In this document: in pieces, positions 9,412-19,232 of the stretch
Numbering within the stretch: position 1 is the stretch's first letter
Layout of the letters: each line of letters begins with the position of its first letter
Origin: Trichomonas tenax
Taxonomy: Eukaryota; Parabasalia; Trichomonadida; Trichomonadidae
NCBI GenBank assembly: GCA_023091735.1
Contig: JALKBU010000603.1
Location: forward strand, 1 to 31,286
Length of the DNA stretch: 31,286 nt
Direction of reading: 5' to 3'
Translations under genes and position numbers: made by a program
Notes under the pieces: model-generated
What the model was told of the DNA's origin: nothing
Database searches by the model: none
Seen by the model: the letters and a program-made list of their open reading frames with translations, nothing else

Positions 9412-10566
9412 ATGAAGAACTTCGAGGAACTAAAAGTTATCGGTGACGGTGGCTTTGGCATTGTTACAAAGTGCAGGGACAACAAAACCGGTCAAATCGT
9501 GGCTATTAAAAAGATGAAACAGAGATTTCCAAATTTTGAAGAATGTTTGCAACTAAAAGAAGTCAAATCGCTAAGAAAAATCAAACACGAAAACGTAGTT
9601 CGTCTTATGCAGGTTTTTAGAGAGAATGAATACTTATTTCTCGTCTTTGAGCTTCTTGGAGAATCATTATTCAAAACTTTGTCGAATAGAACGACACCTT
9701 TCTCAGACGCCGAAGTCCGCTACATTCTTTTCGAGGTACTGAGCGGCCTCCAGATCGTCCACAGACAGGGATTCTTCCACAGAGATATAAAACCAGATAA
9801 TCTTTTGTGGGCGGAAGACGGAAAGCTTAAGATCGCTGACTTCGGCCTCGCGAGAGAGATCAGGTCGAAGCCTCCGTATACAGAATATGTTGGCACAAGA
9901 TGGTACAGAGCGCCCGAAATTATTCTTCATCACCCATTTTATAACTCACCTGTCGATATTTGGTCAGTTGGCTGCATTGCTGCGGAGCTGTATATGTTGA
10001 AGCCCCTATTTCAAGGCACTTCTGACGGTGACCAATTATTCAAAATATTAAATATTCTCGGTGCACCGACTCAGCAGGAGTGGCCCGACTTCGCCACACT
10101 GATAAGGAAGCGAGGCATAAGGCTCCCGCAGACTTCACCAACAGATTTATCTTTATTGATTCCAAATGCTTCGCCAGAGGCCATAGATTTCATCAAGCAG
10201 TGCTTAGCGTGGGACCCTGTCAACAGGCCTAGCGCTGGAAGAGCATTACAGCATAGATTTATTCAGGGTGAAAAAATTATGCCGAATTTATCATCGAATG
10301 TGCTCGTGCAGAAGATAGTATCGTCATCGCAGACCGTTCCATCCCTCAATGAGCAGGATTTGGATTTTATTCCACAACAAGCAAATTCTCCAAACTTTTT
10401 GATGTCCAAGTTCCCGGACACGAATCCGAATATGTTCGACGAAGTTGGGTTTAAGCAGATACAGAATTCTGGAAAAAGTATATATAAGGATGGAAAAGGA
10501 AAATCTCCGCGACATAACTATATTTTTAACAAGAAAGGAGGGTTAGGAAGCCAGATTAAGTTCTAA
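9412..10566 (+). CDS. CMGC protein kinase of the RCK (MAK/ICK/MOK) group
   Basis: A 384-residue serine/threonine kinase starting at ATG 9412. The kinase domain spans about residues 4-284. It has the glycine loop GDGGFG (11-16), the ATP-binding Lys33 in VAIKK, HRDIKPDN (123-130), DFG (143-145), an activation-loop TEY (157-159) and APE (167-169). The TEY motif followed by VGTRWYRAPE is typical of the RCK group, which elsewhere controls cilium or flagellum length and is activated by dual phosphorylation. The lysine-rich tail (about 285-384) is unrelated to known domains by eye. All catalytic residues are present, so it should be active. A role at the flagella is inferred from the family. The upstream promoter region is occupied by the MITE. 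Confidence 0.9.
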   Translation: MKNFEELKVIGDGGFGIVTKCRDNKTGQIVAIKKMKQRFPNFEECLQLKEVKSLRKIKHENVVRLMQVFRENEYLFLVFELLGESLFKTLSNRTTPFSDAEVRYILFEVLSGLQIVHRQGFFHRDIKPDNLLWAEDGKLKIADFGLAREIRSKPPYTEYVGTRWYRAPEIILHHPFYNSPVDIWSVGCIAAELYMLKPLFQGTSDGDQLFKILNILGAPTQQEWPDFATLIRKRGIRLPQTSPTDLSLLIPNASPEAIDFIKQCLAWDPVNRPSAGRALQHRFIQGEKIMPNLSSNVLVQKIVSSSQTVPSLNEQDLDFIPQQANSPNFLMSKFPDTNPNMFDEVGFKQIQNSGKSIYKDGKGKSPRHNYIFNKKGGLGSQIKF

Positions 10567-10988
10567 TTTTGTTTTGTTTTTTATAAAATGTTATTTGTTA
10601 GTTAAATTTTTGAAAATTATTTCTCATTAAATGCGATCAACAGTAATTAAAACTGCCTATAAATATCATTGATTGAGGTTTATCTAATGCCATTTTCAAA
10701 CACTCTTTTAAAAAGAAAAAATTTTATCCATTATAAATATTCAAATAATCAATCTAAACCATTAAGATCACCGTTTTGCCTTGCAATTGTCTGTCAAAAT
10801 ATCAATCGCTGAATGAAATATAACAATAAATATTTTGAATGAAATTAATATTGATATATGACCGAAATAGACATTAAGATCAGTGATTTTTCGTTAAATT
10901 GTATATAGTGGTAATGCATAATATTGAATATTTTTAAAAATAAGTAAAATTCAAGATAAATATTAACAAAAATTTTACAACTCTATAA
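10567..10988. other. Convergent 3' intergenic region
   Basis: About 420 bp between the stop of the kinase and the 3' end of the seven-TM gene, which face each other. It is AT-rich, and I see no gene or repeat. Confidence 0.4.
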
Positions 10989-11249
10989 TTATGGAATGTC
11001 AATTGGTGACATTTCGGCATTCAATGATTCTGTTCCATCGGGAGAACTCAGAACGATAACTGCTGGTGTTGAAACAATTGTTGGTTGCTTAGGAAGTTCC
11101 ATTCCTTCTTTCCATTGTTTCCCTTCTTTCTCTAAGCTGAAATCTTTGATATCATCTAAAGCAACTTCAATGGAAGACTCCATTGTTGATTCTCCAACCA
11201 TCGAATAACCAGCTGAATCAGTATCCCTTAATCTAAAAAACGCTTCCAA
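10989..11249 (-). other. C-terminal tail frame of the seven-TM gene, out of frame by one base
   Basis: An open minus-strand frame of about 80 codons lies directly downstream of, and overlapping, the seven-TM frame. It ends at TAA 10989-10991. It encodes an acidic, Ser/Thr-rich tail (RLRDTDSAGYSM ... MSPIDIP) such as a cytoplasmic receptor tail. The upstream frame ends at TAG just after a run of six T in the sense strand (around 11233-11240). Loss of one T there would fuse the two frames. Its conserved openness suggests it is the genuine tail, separated by a real frameshift or a homopolymer sequencing error. Confidence 0.55.
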
Positions 11250-12357
11250 AAGCAGTCATTATTATCAACTCTGATGCACACTGTAACGAAGTTGATGTCC
11301 ATTCAGGTGCTTCAAAGACTGAAGAAACTAACATGCAAATCAATACAAAGCAGCATCCAAGCACAATAATCTTGTGCAAGAAGAAATACATTCTGTGTTT
11401 CAAATAAACGGGTGTTGATGCAGCATCGATTCCTTCATTTTGAATAACAAGCATGTGTGCTTGTATATGTATTGAAGCATCATTGATTGACTTAATCAGC
11501 TCGTAAATGAACAAAGCGACAAAAATTAAAGCAATGGACATAACATAGATTCCATATTGTCCGAGATAAATGAATACAACGATTTTCTCCAATGACATAA
11601 AAACGAAGGAATAAATTAAAGAAGCTGCAATCTCTTTCAGATAGATAGTGTCTTTGAGAATACACCATCCCTTGGCTGCTAGAAGCAATGTAGAGAAGAA
11701 TATGCCTCTTGCAATCAATGAAAAAACAATCGCAAATGTTTGGATGTAAAGATCATCGTCGTGATGATTTAATCTCAATAATAAGATCCAATCCACGAGG
11801 AACATTATGTATGTGGAAATGAAAGTGAAAGAGATGAACTTGTGAAGTCTGATGTGAACGTTTTTGTGCGAATACCAATTATATAACCAAAGTGCAAGTA
11901 ATATTGTGTTTATCAGTATCACAACAGGCAAAATCATTATTAGATGCACTTGACGTATATCTAAGTTCGTAGAAGGATTATGAAAAGATAAAACAATGTG
12001 AAAATTTAAGTTTGTGTGCTGTAATTTGTGATCACACGATGCAACTATAGGATAGTAAACGCCTGATTCTTCAATAGTGCCCGAAAGCGTTTGATTTTCG
12101 ACTTTTGCATTTCGATATTCATATTTAAACGAAGAATTTCTATTGCAAATCGGTGTTGAACTCATCATTATACTTGGTAAACTCTGTTTTTCTGTTTTAT
12201 TTAGCATGAAAAGCGATAATTGTGATGCTGAAGATATTGATTGCAAATAAATCGAGAATTCAGCGCCTTTTTCGAACCCAAAGTCCTTCAGGGCCGAAAA
12301 ATTCGACTCTGTGAATATGTGTTGGACTTTGTAAAAACATATGAAAAATTGAATCAT
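11233..12357 (-). CDS. GOST-type (lung seven-transmembrane receptor family) protein
   Basis: A 374-residue membrane protein starting at ATG 12357, 16 nt below an initiator-like TCATTA. A short hydrophobic N-terminus (IQFFICFY) may act as a signal peptide. A lumenal or extracellular domain with paired cysteines spans about 20-135. Seven hydrophobic segments follow, near 138-160, 172-195, 205-228, 243-263, 268-288, 328-348 and 356-373. The motif YNWYSHKNVHIRLHKFISF and the AAKGWCI turn (227-233) match the lung seven-transmembrane (GPR107/108, GOST) family, whose members work in Golgi/endosome trafficking. The frame stops immediately after the last helix, and the expected cytoplasmic tail continues in another frame (10989-11249). 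The family call is good; the exact C-terminus is unsettled. Confidence 0.78.
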   Translation of the reverse strand: MIQFFICFYKVQHIFTESNFSALKDFGFEKGAEFSIYLQSISSASQLSLFMLNKTEKQSLPSIMMSSTPICNRNSSFKYEYRNAKVENQTLSGTIEESGVYYPIVASCDHKLQHTNLNFHIVLSFHNPSTNLDIRQVHLIMILPVVILINTILLALWLYNWYSHKNVHIRLHKFISFTFISTYIMFLVDWILLLRLNHHDDDLYIQTFAIVFSLIARGIFFSTLLLAAKGWCILKDTIYLKEIAASLIYSFVFMSLEKIVVFIYLGQYGIYVMSIALIFVALFIYELIKSINDASIHIQAHMLVIQNEGIDAASTPVYLKHRMYFFLHKIIVLGCCFVLICMLVSSVFEAPEWTSTSLQCASELIIMTAFGSVF

Positions 12358-12369
12358 TTTTACTAAAAA

Positions 12370-12375
12370 TAATGA
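12370..12375 (-). promoter_or_regulatory. Initiator-like element (TCATTA) of the seven-TM gene
   Basis: On the minus strand TCATTA reads from 12375 to 12370, with the predicted start base at 12373. That is 16 nt upstream of ATG 12357, the same spacing range as the kinase initiator. Confidence 0.6.
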
Positions 12376-13025
12376 ATCTAGTGAGAGAGAAATTTAAGAG
12401 AAAAAACGTCTATATGGTTTTTGTCTGACTATTTCTGTTCAGTTTTGTAAATATTGATCTTGAAAAAAAGTATTCTCGAATCATCACATAACAACATTAT
12501 AAATATTATCTATATGAGCTTTCTTAAACGTGGTATGATGTATTACATCAGTTTATGACAATTTTATTTTCAGCAAAATATATTTCGCTATTTGATTTAA
12601 GTTTCATTGTCATATAAACTGCATCTACATATGAAATAGCGTTAACTTACTTATTGATATTCATTCCATATATGAAATTATTCTTGATATTAATATTTCA
12701 TATTTAGACACTCCCTTTTGAAATTATAATCATCTTTATAAGCTATTGGTATTTGCATGATTTATTATACTTATATAAAAAAAAATTCATCAAAATGAAA
12801 TAATAAACTTTTCATCCCAGCATCATAATATTGCATTATATGGATGAATTTAAATGTTCTCTTATAATTAAATTATAGTATCAATGTTAAACTTTTTGAA
12901 ATTGATAAATAAAACCACTCAAGAACTAAAATCTAAGCCAAATCTTCAAAGTAGTTTTGTTAAATTCCAAAAAGAGACTTCAAATCGACAATAATCTCCA
13001 TGATGTTGTGATTAAAATCTGATTG
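12376..13025. other. Divergent intergenic region
   Basis: About 650 very AT-rich bp between the divergent seven-TM and B56 genes. No open frame was found, and no clear initiator lies within 60 nt of the B56 ATG. Confidence 0.4.
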
Positions 13026-14354
13026 ATGAAAAGATCAAACAAACAAAGAAACTTCCATCAAAGCTCAGAGAATTCAGACCCAAAGTTCATACAAAAGTCA
13101 AACTCCAATGATATCTATAGCATTGCCATTGAAAAATATGGAGAATCTGAAAATATTTTCATCAACTTATGCAAACAATGCGCGTTGGCTATAAATATAA
13201 ACGATGTCAGACTCACTGACCTCATTAATCAGAAAACAAACCTTCTAAAGCAAATACATAAATATATCGAAGCAAATTCAACATTCGGATTATCTTCTAA
13301 AGCTCTTCAAGGCTTTTTCTACATGGTTGAAAAGAACTTGTTTCATGACAATTACAAAAAGAACGAAACAAGTCCAGATTTTCCAGAAGAACAAAAATTC
13401 GATATTTTTTGGGTACATAACAAAATTATCTACAAGCAGCTGCTCATTATCATCAAGCTATACCCTGAATACCTTAATTATTCATTCTTATACAAAATTG
13501 TTTCTAATACAAACAGCATTGACAGCAGAGAAAGGGAATATGCTCTCAAGTTCATTTCTTCCGTATATGAAAAGTATATCGATATACGAGAAGACGTAAA
13601 ATCTGCAATAATTAGTCAATTATGTTTGGGACTTTGTTCTAATGAAATCATTGAGTTGGTGATCTCAGTTAGCAATATGGATCAATCTAATCAGAGAAAA
13701 TCACAGATCAAAAATATGATAAATTTAAATACGAATCAGAGATCGTATTCTAATTTTAGACCTGATTTATTTGTCGATTTTTTGCTTCCTTTGCACAAAG
13801 TTGATAACTTTGAGACATTCTATGGTAAATTCCTTGAAATAATTTTGTTTTATCTGAAAGATGACGAAAGATTGATTGAAATAACGATTGACTATATGCT
13901 AAAGCACTGGCCTACTACGAATATTCGAAAGCAAGATGCTTATATTCGAGAATTATGCGATATTTTCATGAATTTCCAAAAGAATTTAAGTAACCAAATG
14001 ATAGAATCCGTATTTTCCAAGATTTGTCAATCAGTAGAATCATTAAATGCAAATATTTCGAAATTAACGATTAATATCATTATTAATCCTGTTTTCAAGC
14101 CAACTCTTCAGCGGATTTCTCTTATTGTGTTTCCGATGCTGATTAATTCGTTGAAAAACAATGTCGCAAAATACTGGGACCAAGAAATCACGAAACTTTC
14201 TCAGACAGCATTGAACGCGTTGTACAAAATTGATCCTGTTGCTGCAAAGAAAAAGAATGTTGAACCTAAAGAAACTAACTACAAAAATAAGTGGAATATT
14301 GTCTATAAGATGGCGGCTGCTAAAGAGAATACAAAACCAAGAAAATATTCTTAA
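13026..14354 (+). CDS. PP2A regulatory subunit B56 family protein
   Basis: A 442-residue protein starting at ATG 13026 (the frame is open one codon further to a TTG). From about residue 45 to 415 it follows the B56 HEAT-like repeat fold. Hallmarks visible are DSREREYALKFISSVYEKY (family: DPRERDYLKTxLHRIYGKF), DFLLPLHKV (family: LLPLHKV), IDYMLKHWPTT (family: LLKYWPxT) and a C-terminal YWDQEITKLSQTALNALY. Such subunits place protein phosphatase 2A on its substrates and give it specificity. The acidic loops of the family are short here, and the N-terminus is basic and polar (RSNKQRNFHQSSEN). The protein appears intact. Confidence 0.88.
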   Translation: MKRSNKQRNFHQSSENSDPKFIQKSNSNDIYSIAIEKYGESENIFINLCKQCALAININDVRLTDLINQKTNLLKQIHKYIEANSTFGLSSKALQGFFYMVEKNLFHDNYKKNETSPDFPEEQKFDIFWVHNKIIYKQLLIIIKLYPEYLNYSFLYKIVSNTNSIDSREREYALKFISSVYEKYIDIREDVKSAIISQLCLGLCSNEIIELVISVSNMDQSNQRKSQIKNMINLNTNQRSYSNFRPDLFVDFLLPLHKVDNFETFYGKFLEIILFYLKDDERLIEITIDYMLKHWPTTNIRKQDAYIRELCDIFMNFQKNLSNQMIESVFSKICQSVESLNANISKLTINIIINPVFKPTLQRISLIVFPMLINSLKNNVAKYWDQEITKLSQTALNALYKIDPVAAKKKNVEPKETNYKNKWNIVYKMAAAKENTKPRKYS

Positions 14355-14476
14355 TAATATTTATTATATATGATATTCTGATTAATTGATTGACTAACCC
14401 TCGACTAGGGGCTGAATAATATCAGATATATGTCGCTCAGAATTCATAATAAATTGCATTTCCAATTTAAGATTAA

Positions 14477-14846
14477 AGATTTGATAAAAGAATAATCGCT
14501 GAAAACTTAAATACAACTGCCAAATATAGATTTGAATGAATGGAATATGAAGAGTGCCAACTAGTAGGTGAAGATAACAATTTAAGGGGAGTTGCTAATG
14601 TTGGTTTATGTTCTATTAAAAATCCAGAAAATCTGCGTCCAGTATCAGTTAAAAGCTTGAAAAAAAAAAAAATCAATTTTTGTTCGATTTGAGAATGATG
14701 TTAGCAACAAATATATTCCTTGCAGCAACTTTTCTCCAAGCTTCTATCGCAATTCTTTCCAAAATCAGAATAGAATATTGCAAAATTCGAGCAAGTTTAT
14801 TGAAGATAAACATTATTTAAATGTGATAGTTTATTCTATAGGATAG
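14477..14846 (+). pseudogene. Decayed coding remnant of unknown family
   Basis: An open frame from 14477 (RFDKRIIAENL) meets TGA at 14537-14539. It continues in frame (MEYEECQLVG ... VSVKSLKKKK) to a run of 13 A (14660-14672). It then picks up one frame over (SIFVRFENDVSNKYIPCSNF ... FIEDKHYLNVIVYSIG) to TAG at 14844-14846. The composition after the run is Asn/Ser-rich, like trichomonad coding sequence. The end lies 3 bp from the 3' end of the MATE pseudogene on the other strand, so this may be the true 3' end of an old gene. I do not recognise the family. Chance openness in AT-rich DNA is the alternative. Confidence 0.3.
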
Positions 14847-14849
14847 TAA

Positions 14850-16158
14850 TTATAAATCTTCTAATTCTTTCTGTCCATATTTTTCATTCTTCTCTTCTTC
14901 TGATGAGTTTGTAGTTGTAGAATCCTTCTTTTCTTCTTCCTGGTCATTGCTTGATGAAGACGAATCCTTGGTATTAATTTCTTTATCATTAGCATCTCCA
15001 TCTTCTTAAACTGAAAGATGCTTCCAGCACTTGACAACTTTGTAGAAAGGAACAGCTAAAAATACAGCACCGATGATTGCTCCAACGACATTAGTCAAAG
15101 AGAAGCAATTTATCAGGCTCGTGTGGATGAACAGCATTAATGATGTAAATAACAGTGATAAATATAAAGATGTTAGACAGCAAACTTACAGTCATTGCCC
15201 GCTTTCCATTCTGTTGGCTCTGAAGCATGGATTGTATTGTGAATCTACCGAACATGAGGAATTAACCCCAATATGAAGCATATAGTTCCTTCTTCGTCCA
15301 GTAGATATAGCTGTCGCCCTTTCCAAAGATCTTGGCGATCTGTTCAGGAATTGCAAACGTGATTGTATTTGTGAATACAGACCAAGAGAAGCAAATCCAG
15401 TTAACGTGAATCGCAAGTTTGATATAGCGACCCCAAAGCTTCGCAGCAAAAGCATAGGCTGATGGAGCAAGGAAACTCGTGCAAAATGCCATAATAATGG
15501 AACTCGTCAAAGTGTTGATTCTGTAGACGACGTTAAAGCCGGCCATAATGACATCATATTCAGTTGGAATAAGAATAGAAGTTCCCATCAGTCTATGGAG
15601 CAAATTAGTCGGAATAGCCGCAGAAACTTGCGAAACTAACTGCGAGGAACCAACAATCAAAGCCTGATATGTGCTCTTGTTGAAAGGCTTTATAAGTCCG
15701 CTAAGTATTGGCATCAGGCCGAACTTTCCGCAAAAGAACAATATCGTCAAAATAATTCCTGGAACGCCATCAGCAATGATAGTTGAGTACGATGGACCAG
15801 CAATGCCTGTCTTGAACGTGGCAAGGAAAAGGGGATTCAAAATTCCCATTCCACATCCCAAAGAAATTATATCGATAATTCCAATCAGTAAAGTTCTGCC
15901 TTCTGCCTGAAGGAAACATATATTTGTGTAGAAAATGCAAGTTAAGACGTTACCTGCGGCCTGAGGAAGGATGTAATTGAATGCATCAATAGCAACCTCT
16001 GGCATTCCGGTTTTTCCAACATATTTCTAGATTCATATTGTGTTGATAATTCCATAAAGCATGCTTGCAATCTGCGAGCACAATGGGCCAATGGAGACCA
16101 GCAGCATGGTCTTCAGTGGTGGGCGTCCAACAAGTCTCTGTACTTCTTCTGCGCCCAT
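14850..16158 (-). pseudogene. MATE-family multidrug/Na+ antiporter pseudogene
   Basis: Starting at ATG 16158, the frame begins MGAEEVQRLVGRPPLKTMLL, typical of trichomonad MATE exporters. After SMLYGIINTI it hits TGA and, one codon later, TAG (about 16021-16032) where relatives have a Trp and usually a Ser. The frame then stays open (MPEVAIDAFNYILPQ ... YASYWG) until TAA at 15262-15264. It goes on (FLMFGRFTIQSMLQSQQ ... DKLLLF) and shifts by one base near 15100. The new frame (LTNVVGAIIGAVFLAVPFYK) ends at a TAA near 15008. Beyond this an open acidic Ser/Glu-rich tail runs to TAA at 14850. The jump from KYVGKTGM to FNYILPQ suggests loss of roughly 80-100 residues compared with full-length relatives. 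MATE proteins are inner- or plasma-membrane exporters of organic cations; this copy cannot make one. Confidence 0.85.
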
Positions 16159-16165
16159 TTTTTAT

Positions 16166-16171
16166 TAATGA
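16166..16171 (-). promoter_or_regulatory. Initiator-like element (TCATTA) of the MATE pseudogene
   Basis: Minus-strand TCATTA (16171 to 16166), with the predicted start base at 16169, 11 nt before ATG 16158. The core promoter element survives although the reading frame is broken, so the pseudogene could still be transcribed. Confidence 0.55.
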
Positions 16172-17430
16172 TTATTTTTTGAATATAAATTTAGAAAACT
16201 GAAAAACATTTTAAAATTTCAATAGTCAAATGTTTTTGATACTGACCAGTATTATATCTATTACACTGTGGAGCTATTGAACACGGGTATTCTGGTTTGA
16301 ACAACAAAAACTGACTTTTTATGTTCAATGAATTAAATCGACTTTTTTATATGAAATTTCTATATTTGCTACAATGAGTTATTCAATGATGTTTCTTTCA
16401 AGTGTTGTCTACATTGGTTTGTTTTATTATATGCTGCATATATAAATTTGATTTTTCTCCATTCTCGATGAAAATAGAAATTGATCATCATATGCATACA
16501 TAGAGCAATATATATTGTATATATAAGTGTACTGTATCGGGTCATATATCATGTGCAAGTGGAAATAAACCACTTCAAAATTTACATAAAATGAGAACTT
16601 AAATTAGGATGTCTTTGGTTATTGTTATTGCCTTGGTTCAGCATTGTTTGGAAAATTGTATCATGGCATTAAGCAGTTACACGCTTCTTCAAAAAAAAAT
16701 GAATTTTATGTGATCACTCAAAACATCAACAAAGCATTCTATTATAATGATCTATCAACTTGCCTCTGATGAATGTATTGATAAATCAGTCAAGAATGCA
16801 TTTGTTATATTGTTCAATTCAAAATCATCGAATCATAAGCAAAAACATCATTTTAAACAGCTTCTCATTGACCATTTAATATCTATATATCATTGTTTAT
16901 CACCTTTTCTAGAATGTAATGGTTCTGTTGTATAATAAACAAAGATATTGAAAATTTATAAATGAATACGAATATGATTATTAATATCATGGAATCAATG
17001 AGGAAATATGATAATTTGTTAAACTTCAAGAAATTTCCGTGAATAACATATGAAATCATGAAAAATCAAAAAAATCATGTAAAGATGCTGTTATTTTCAA
17101 ATTGGGACACGGAAACATCCTTTCTGATGTTGGTTTGAACACAAGTTAATGAAATAGCGATAACTGCCATTCGACTAATTTGCCGATCAAACATCAAAAC
17201 AAACAAAACAATTTCCTTGAAAATTTAAACATATTTCACGAAAATATGAATAAATATTAGATAATACAACAATCCATATAAAATCAAAAAGTATATCTTA
17301 TTTAAAATTTTGCTTAATTCCAAAACGGCTTTTGCGAATCGATTCTACTCCTTTAGTGTATCGCAAAAATCAACGAAAAAGGCTTCGAAATAAATAAGTG
17401 AAGTGAGATCAACAGGTAAAAAATTTTAAA
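16172..17430. other. Long divergent intergenic region
   Basis: About 1.26 kb between the MATE pseudogene and the PDI-like gene. It is very AT-rich. The only open frame from an ATG (16747-16935, + strand, 62 codons) has no recognisable features and I do not call it. No TCATTA initiator lies close to ATG 17431. Confidence 0.4.
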
Positions 17431-18867
17431 ATGTTTTTGTTGTTGAGTTTCGCTGAAAGCTTCAAGGTTGAACGACCAGAATACGGCGAAGACGTCGTCA
17501 AGGTCATTGATGACCGAACTATGAGGGATACGATCAAAAAAGACAGGTCTGCATTCGTTTTATTCCACGCAGATCACCAAAGACTGTCGGACGCTGCCTA
17601 TCTCAGGTACACCACGATTGCCAGGAACCACAAGAGTGATTCTAAGTTCTACGTTGTACCAGCTTCCGTTGGCCAAGATGTTGCGAGATCATATAATGTT
17701 GTTGGATATCCATTTTTCATGCACTTTAGGTATGGCACTAAGACAGGAATACATTTGGGAATGTTTTCGGGAAATTCTATCCAAAGATTTATTTCTAATC
17801 ATTCTACTCTTCCTGCGCTTCATATTGTTAGCGGAACATCACAATCTGACGTTGTCAACCAGATTGCGAGTGAGTTTGTTGACGCATCAGCGATAGTTTT
17901 AGTTTTAGCAGATCCATCAACAGAATTCGGCAAAACAGCGACCAATTTGATCGACGAATTGAGCTACTTCCTTCCTTTCGCATGTATCACAAACGAAACG
18001 CTCGCTAAGGAACTTGGTTTCAACACGCCATCAATTATGATGCTCAGACCTGACGACAGCCAAACTTCTTACTACGACGGCTCCGTGGATGTCGATGAGA
18101 TGTTTTTGTGGGTCATGCACAACTCCATTCCTAAATTCCGCCCATTGACACCTGAAAAACTCTTCTCGCACGATGGCGTCGCTTTGGAGAGTGTTATTGG
18201 ATTCTACAAAGGCACGGGATCTGATGATCTCTTTATTACGCTCGGAAACATCTCCAATCAAGTCCAGTGGATGAATGTTTATTACTGCGACATCAACGAG
18301 ATGCCATCTCTCACTAAATTGTTTGGCGTTACTGATGAAAAGCTCGTTTTCATTAGAGCCAACTATTCAAAGATCGAATATTCAGTTCAGCCAATCAAAA
18401 ATGCTGGAGCTGCTTTAGATTTCAGTGATGGAAAGCTCGAACTCACAACAATCAACACTCCTTCGAGACTTTATGGTGATGTAAGAAAAATCACTGAACC
18501 AGAGTTCGAAAGACTGCAAACTTCAGGAACATTCGTTGTCATGTTCGGATCTGCTTTCTGCTCGAAGTGCAAACCACTCAGAGAGTCATACTTCGATGCT
18601 GGCCATGCTTTGGGAAGACAAGGATCGAATATTACATTCGCTTATTGGGATGTCACAGAGGCAACGCCATCATTCAACAAAGATCGCGACATTGGTGTTC
18701 CAAATATCTACGTTCTTCCTAATGGAAATATTGATAACATGGTTGCATACACAGGACCCACAAACTTTCTCTCTATCATCGAATGGGCATCAGCAGTAGC
18801 AGGAAACAGCGACGCTGCTGACGAAATGATCAAGAATGAACTTGGATCTGAATTCGATGAAATATAA
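17431..18867 (+). CDS. PDI-like secretory protein with one degenerate and one active-type thioredoxin domain
   Basis: A 478-residue protein starting at ATG 17431, with an in-frame stop just upstream. The N-terminus MFLLLSFAES is a very short signal peptide, as seen in other trichomonad secretory proteins. The first thioredoxin-like domain (about 20-130) has the core VLFHADHQRLSDAAY where PDI has FYAPWCGHCK, so its active-site cysteines are missing. Middle regions (about 130-335) look like further redox-inactive b-type folds. The last domain (about 345-460) has FVVMFGSAFCSKCK with a CSKC active site (Cys377 and Cys380). It probably acts in disulfide exchange or as a chaperone in the ER. The C-terminus (EFDEI) is acidic but is not a standard KDEL retrieval signal. 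Confidence 0.8.
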   Translation: MFLLLSFAESFKVERPEYGEDVVKVIDDRTMRDTIKKDRSAFVLFHADHQRLSDAAYLRYTTIARNHKSDSKFYVVPASVGQDVARSYNVVGYPFFMHFRYGTKTGIHLGMFSGNSIQRFISNHSTLPALHIVSGTSQSDVVNQIASEFVDASAIVLVLADPSTEFGKTATNLIDELSYFLPFACITNETLAKELGFNTPSIMMLRPDDSQTSYYDGSVDVDEMFLWVMHNSIPKFRPLTPEKLFSHDGVALESVIGFYKGTGSDDLFITLGNISNQVQWMNVYYCDINEMPSLTKLFGVTDEKLVFIRANYSKIEYSVQPIKNAGAALDFSDGKLELTTINTPSRLYGDVRKITEPEFERLQTSGTFVVMFGSAFCSKCKPLRESYFDAGHALGRQGSNITFAYWDVTEATPSFNKDRDIGVPNIYVLPNGNIDNMVAYTGPTNFLSIIEWASAVAGNSDAADEMIKNELGSEFDEI

Positions 18868-19232
18868 ATTTACCTATCTTAAATATATAATAATGTAATA
18901 TTGATTTTAAAAAAGATCTTATTAGACATATGCTATTTAATAAATGAAAAGAATTGTAGTAATGTGAACCCTGAAATAACCTAAAAATTTACATCGAAAA
19001 TCATGTTTTGAAGTTCTTCGATTTTAGATCTATATATATTTTTTGTAATGAAAAAAAACTATATATTTATTTATGTTGTTTGATTTCGCTTGCAATCTTT
19101 ACCTTCTATAGAAAACTGTTTTTCAATGATGTTAGATTATGTTTGATGATCATCAATACAGTGCAGTAGAAGTATGTGAATGACATAATTGACTGAGAAA
19201 ACTGGAATTGATTTATAAAATCATTCATTTCT
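18868..19232. other. Convergent intergenic region
   Basis: About 365 bp between the PDI-like gene and the end of the glycine-rich pseudogene. It contains no convincing gene. A TAAA immediately overlaps the PDI-like stop codon (18865-18868), resembling the trichomonad UAAA cleavage/polyadenylation signal. Confidence 0.4.

Noticed and set aside
14473..14676. Minus-strand 67-codon frame
   Set aside because: It begins in the poly-A/T run and is antisense to the more protein-like plus-strand remnant at 14477-14846.
15008..16030. Possible stop-codon reassignment explaining the stops in the MATE frame
   Set aside because: All three stop codons and a frameshift occur in this one gene, while the intact genes in the window end normally at TAA or TAG; pseudogenisation is simpler.
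16747..16935. A 62-codon ATG frame in the 1.26-kb intergenic region
   Set aside because: No domain, no initiator and no composition shift; expected by chance in AT-rich DNA.
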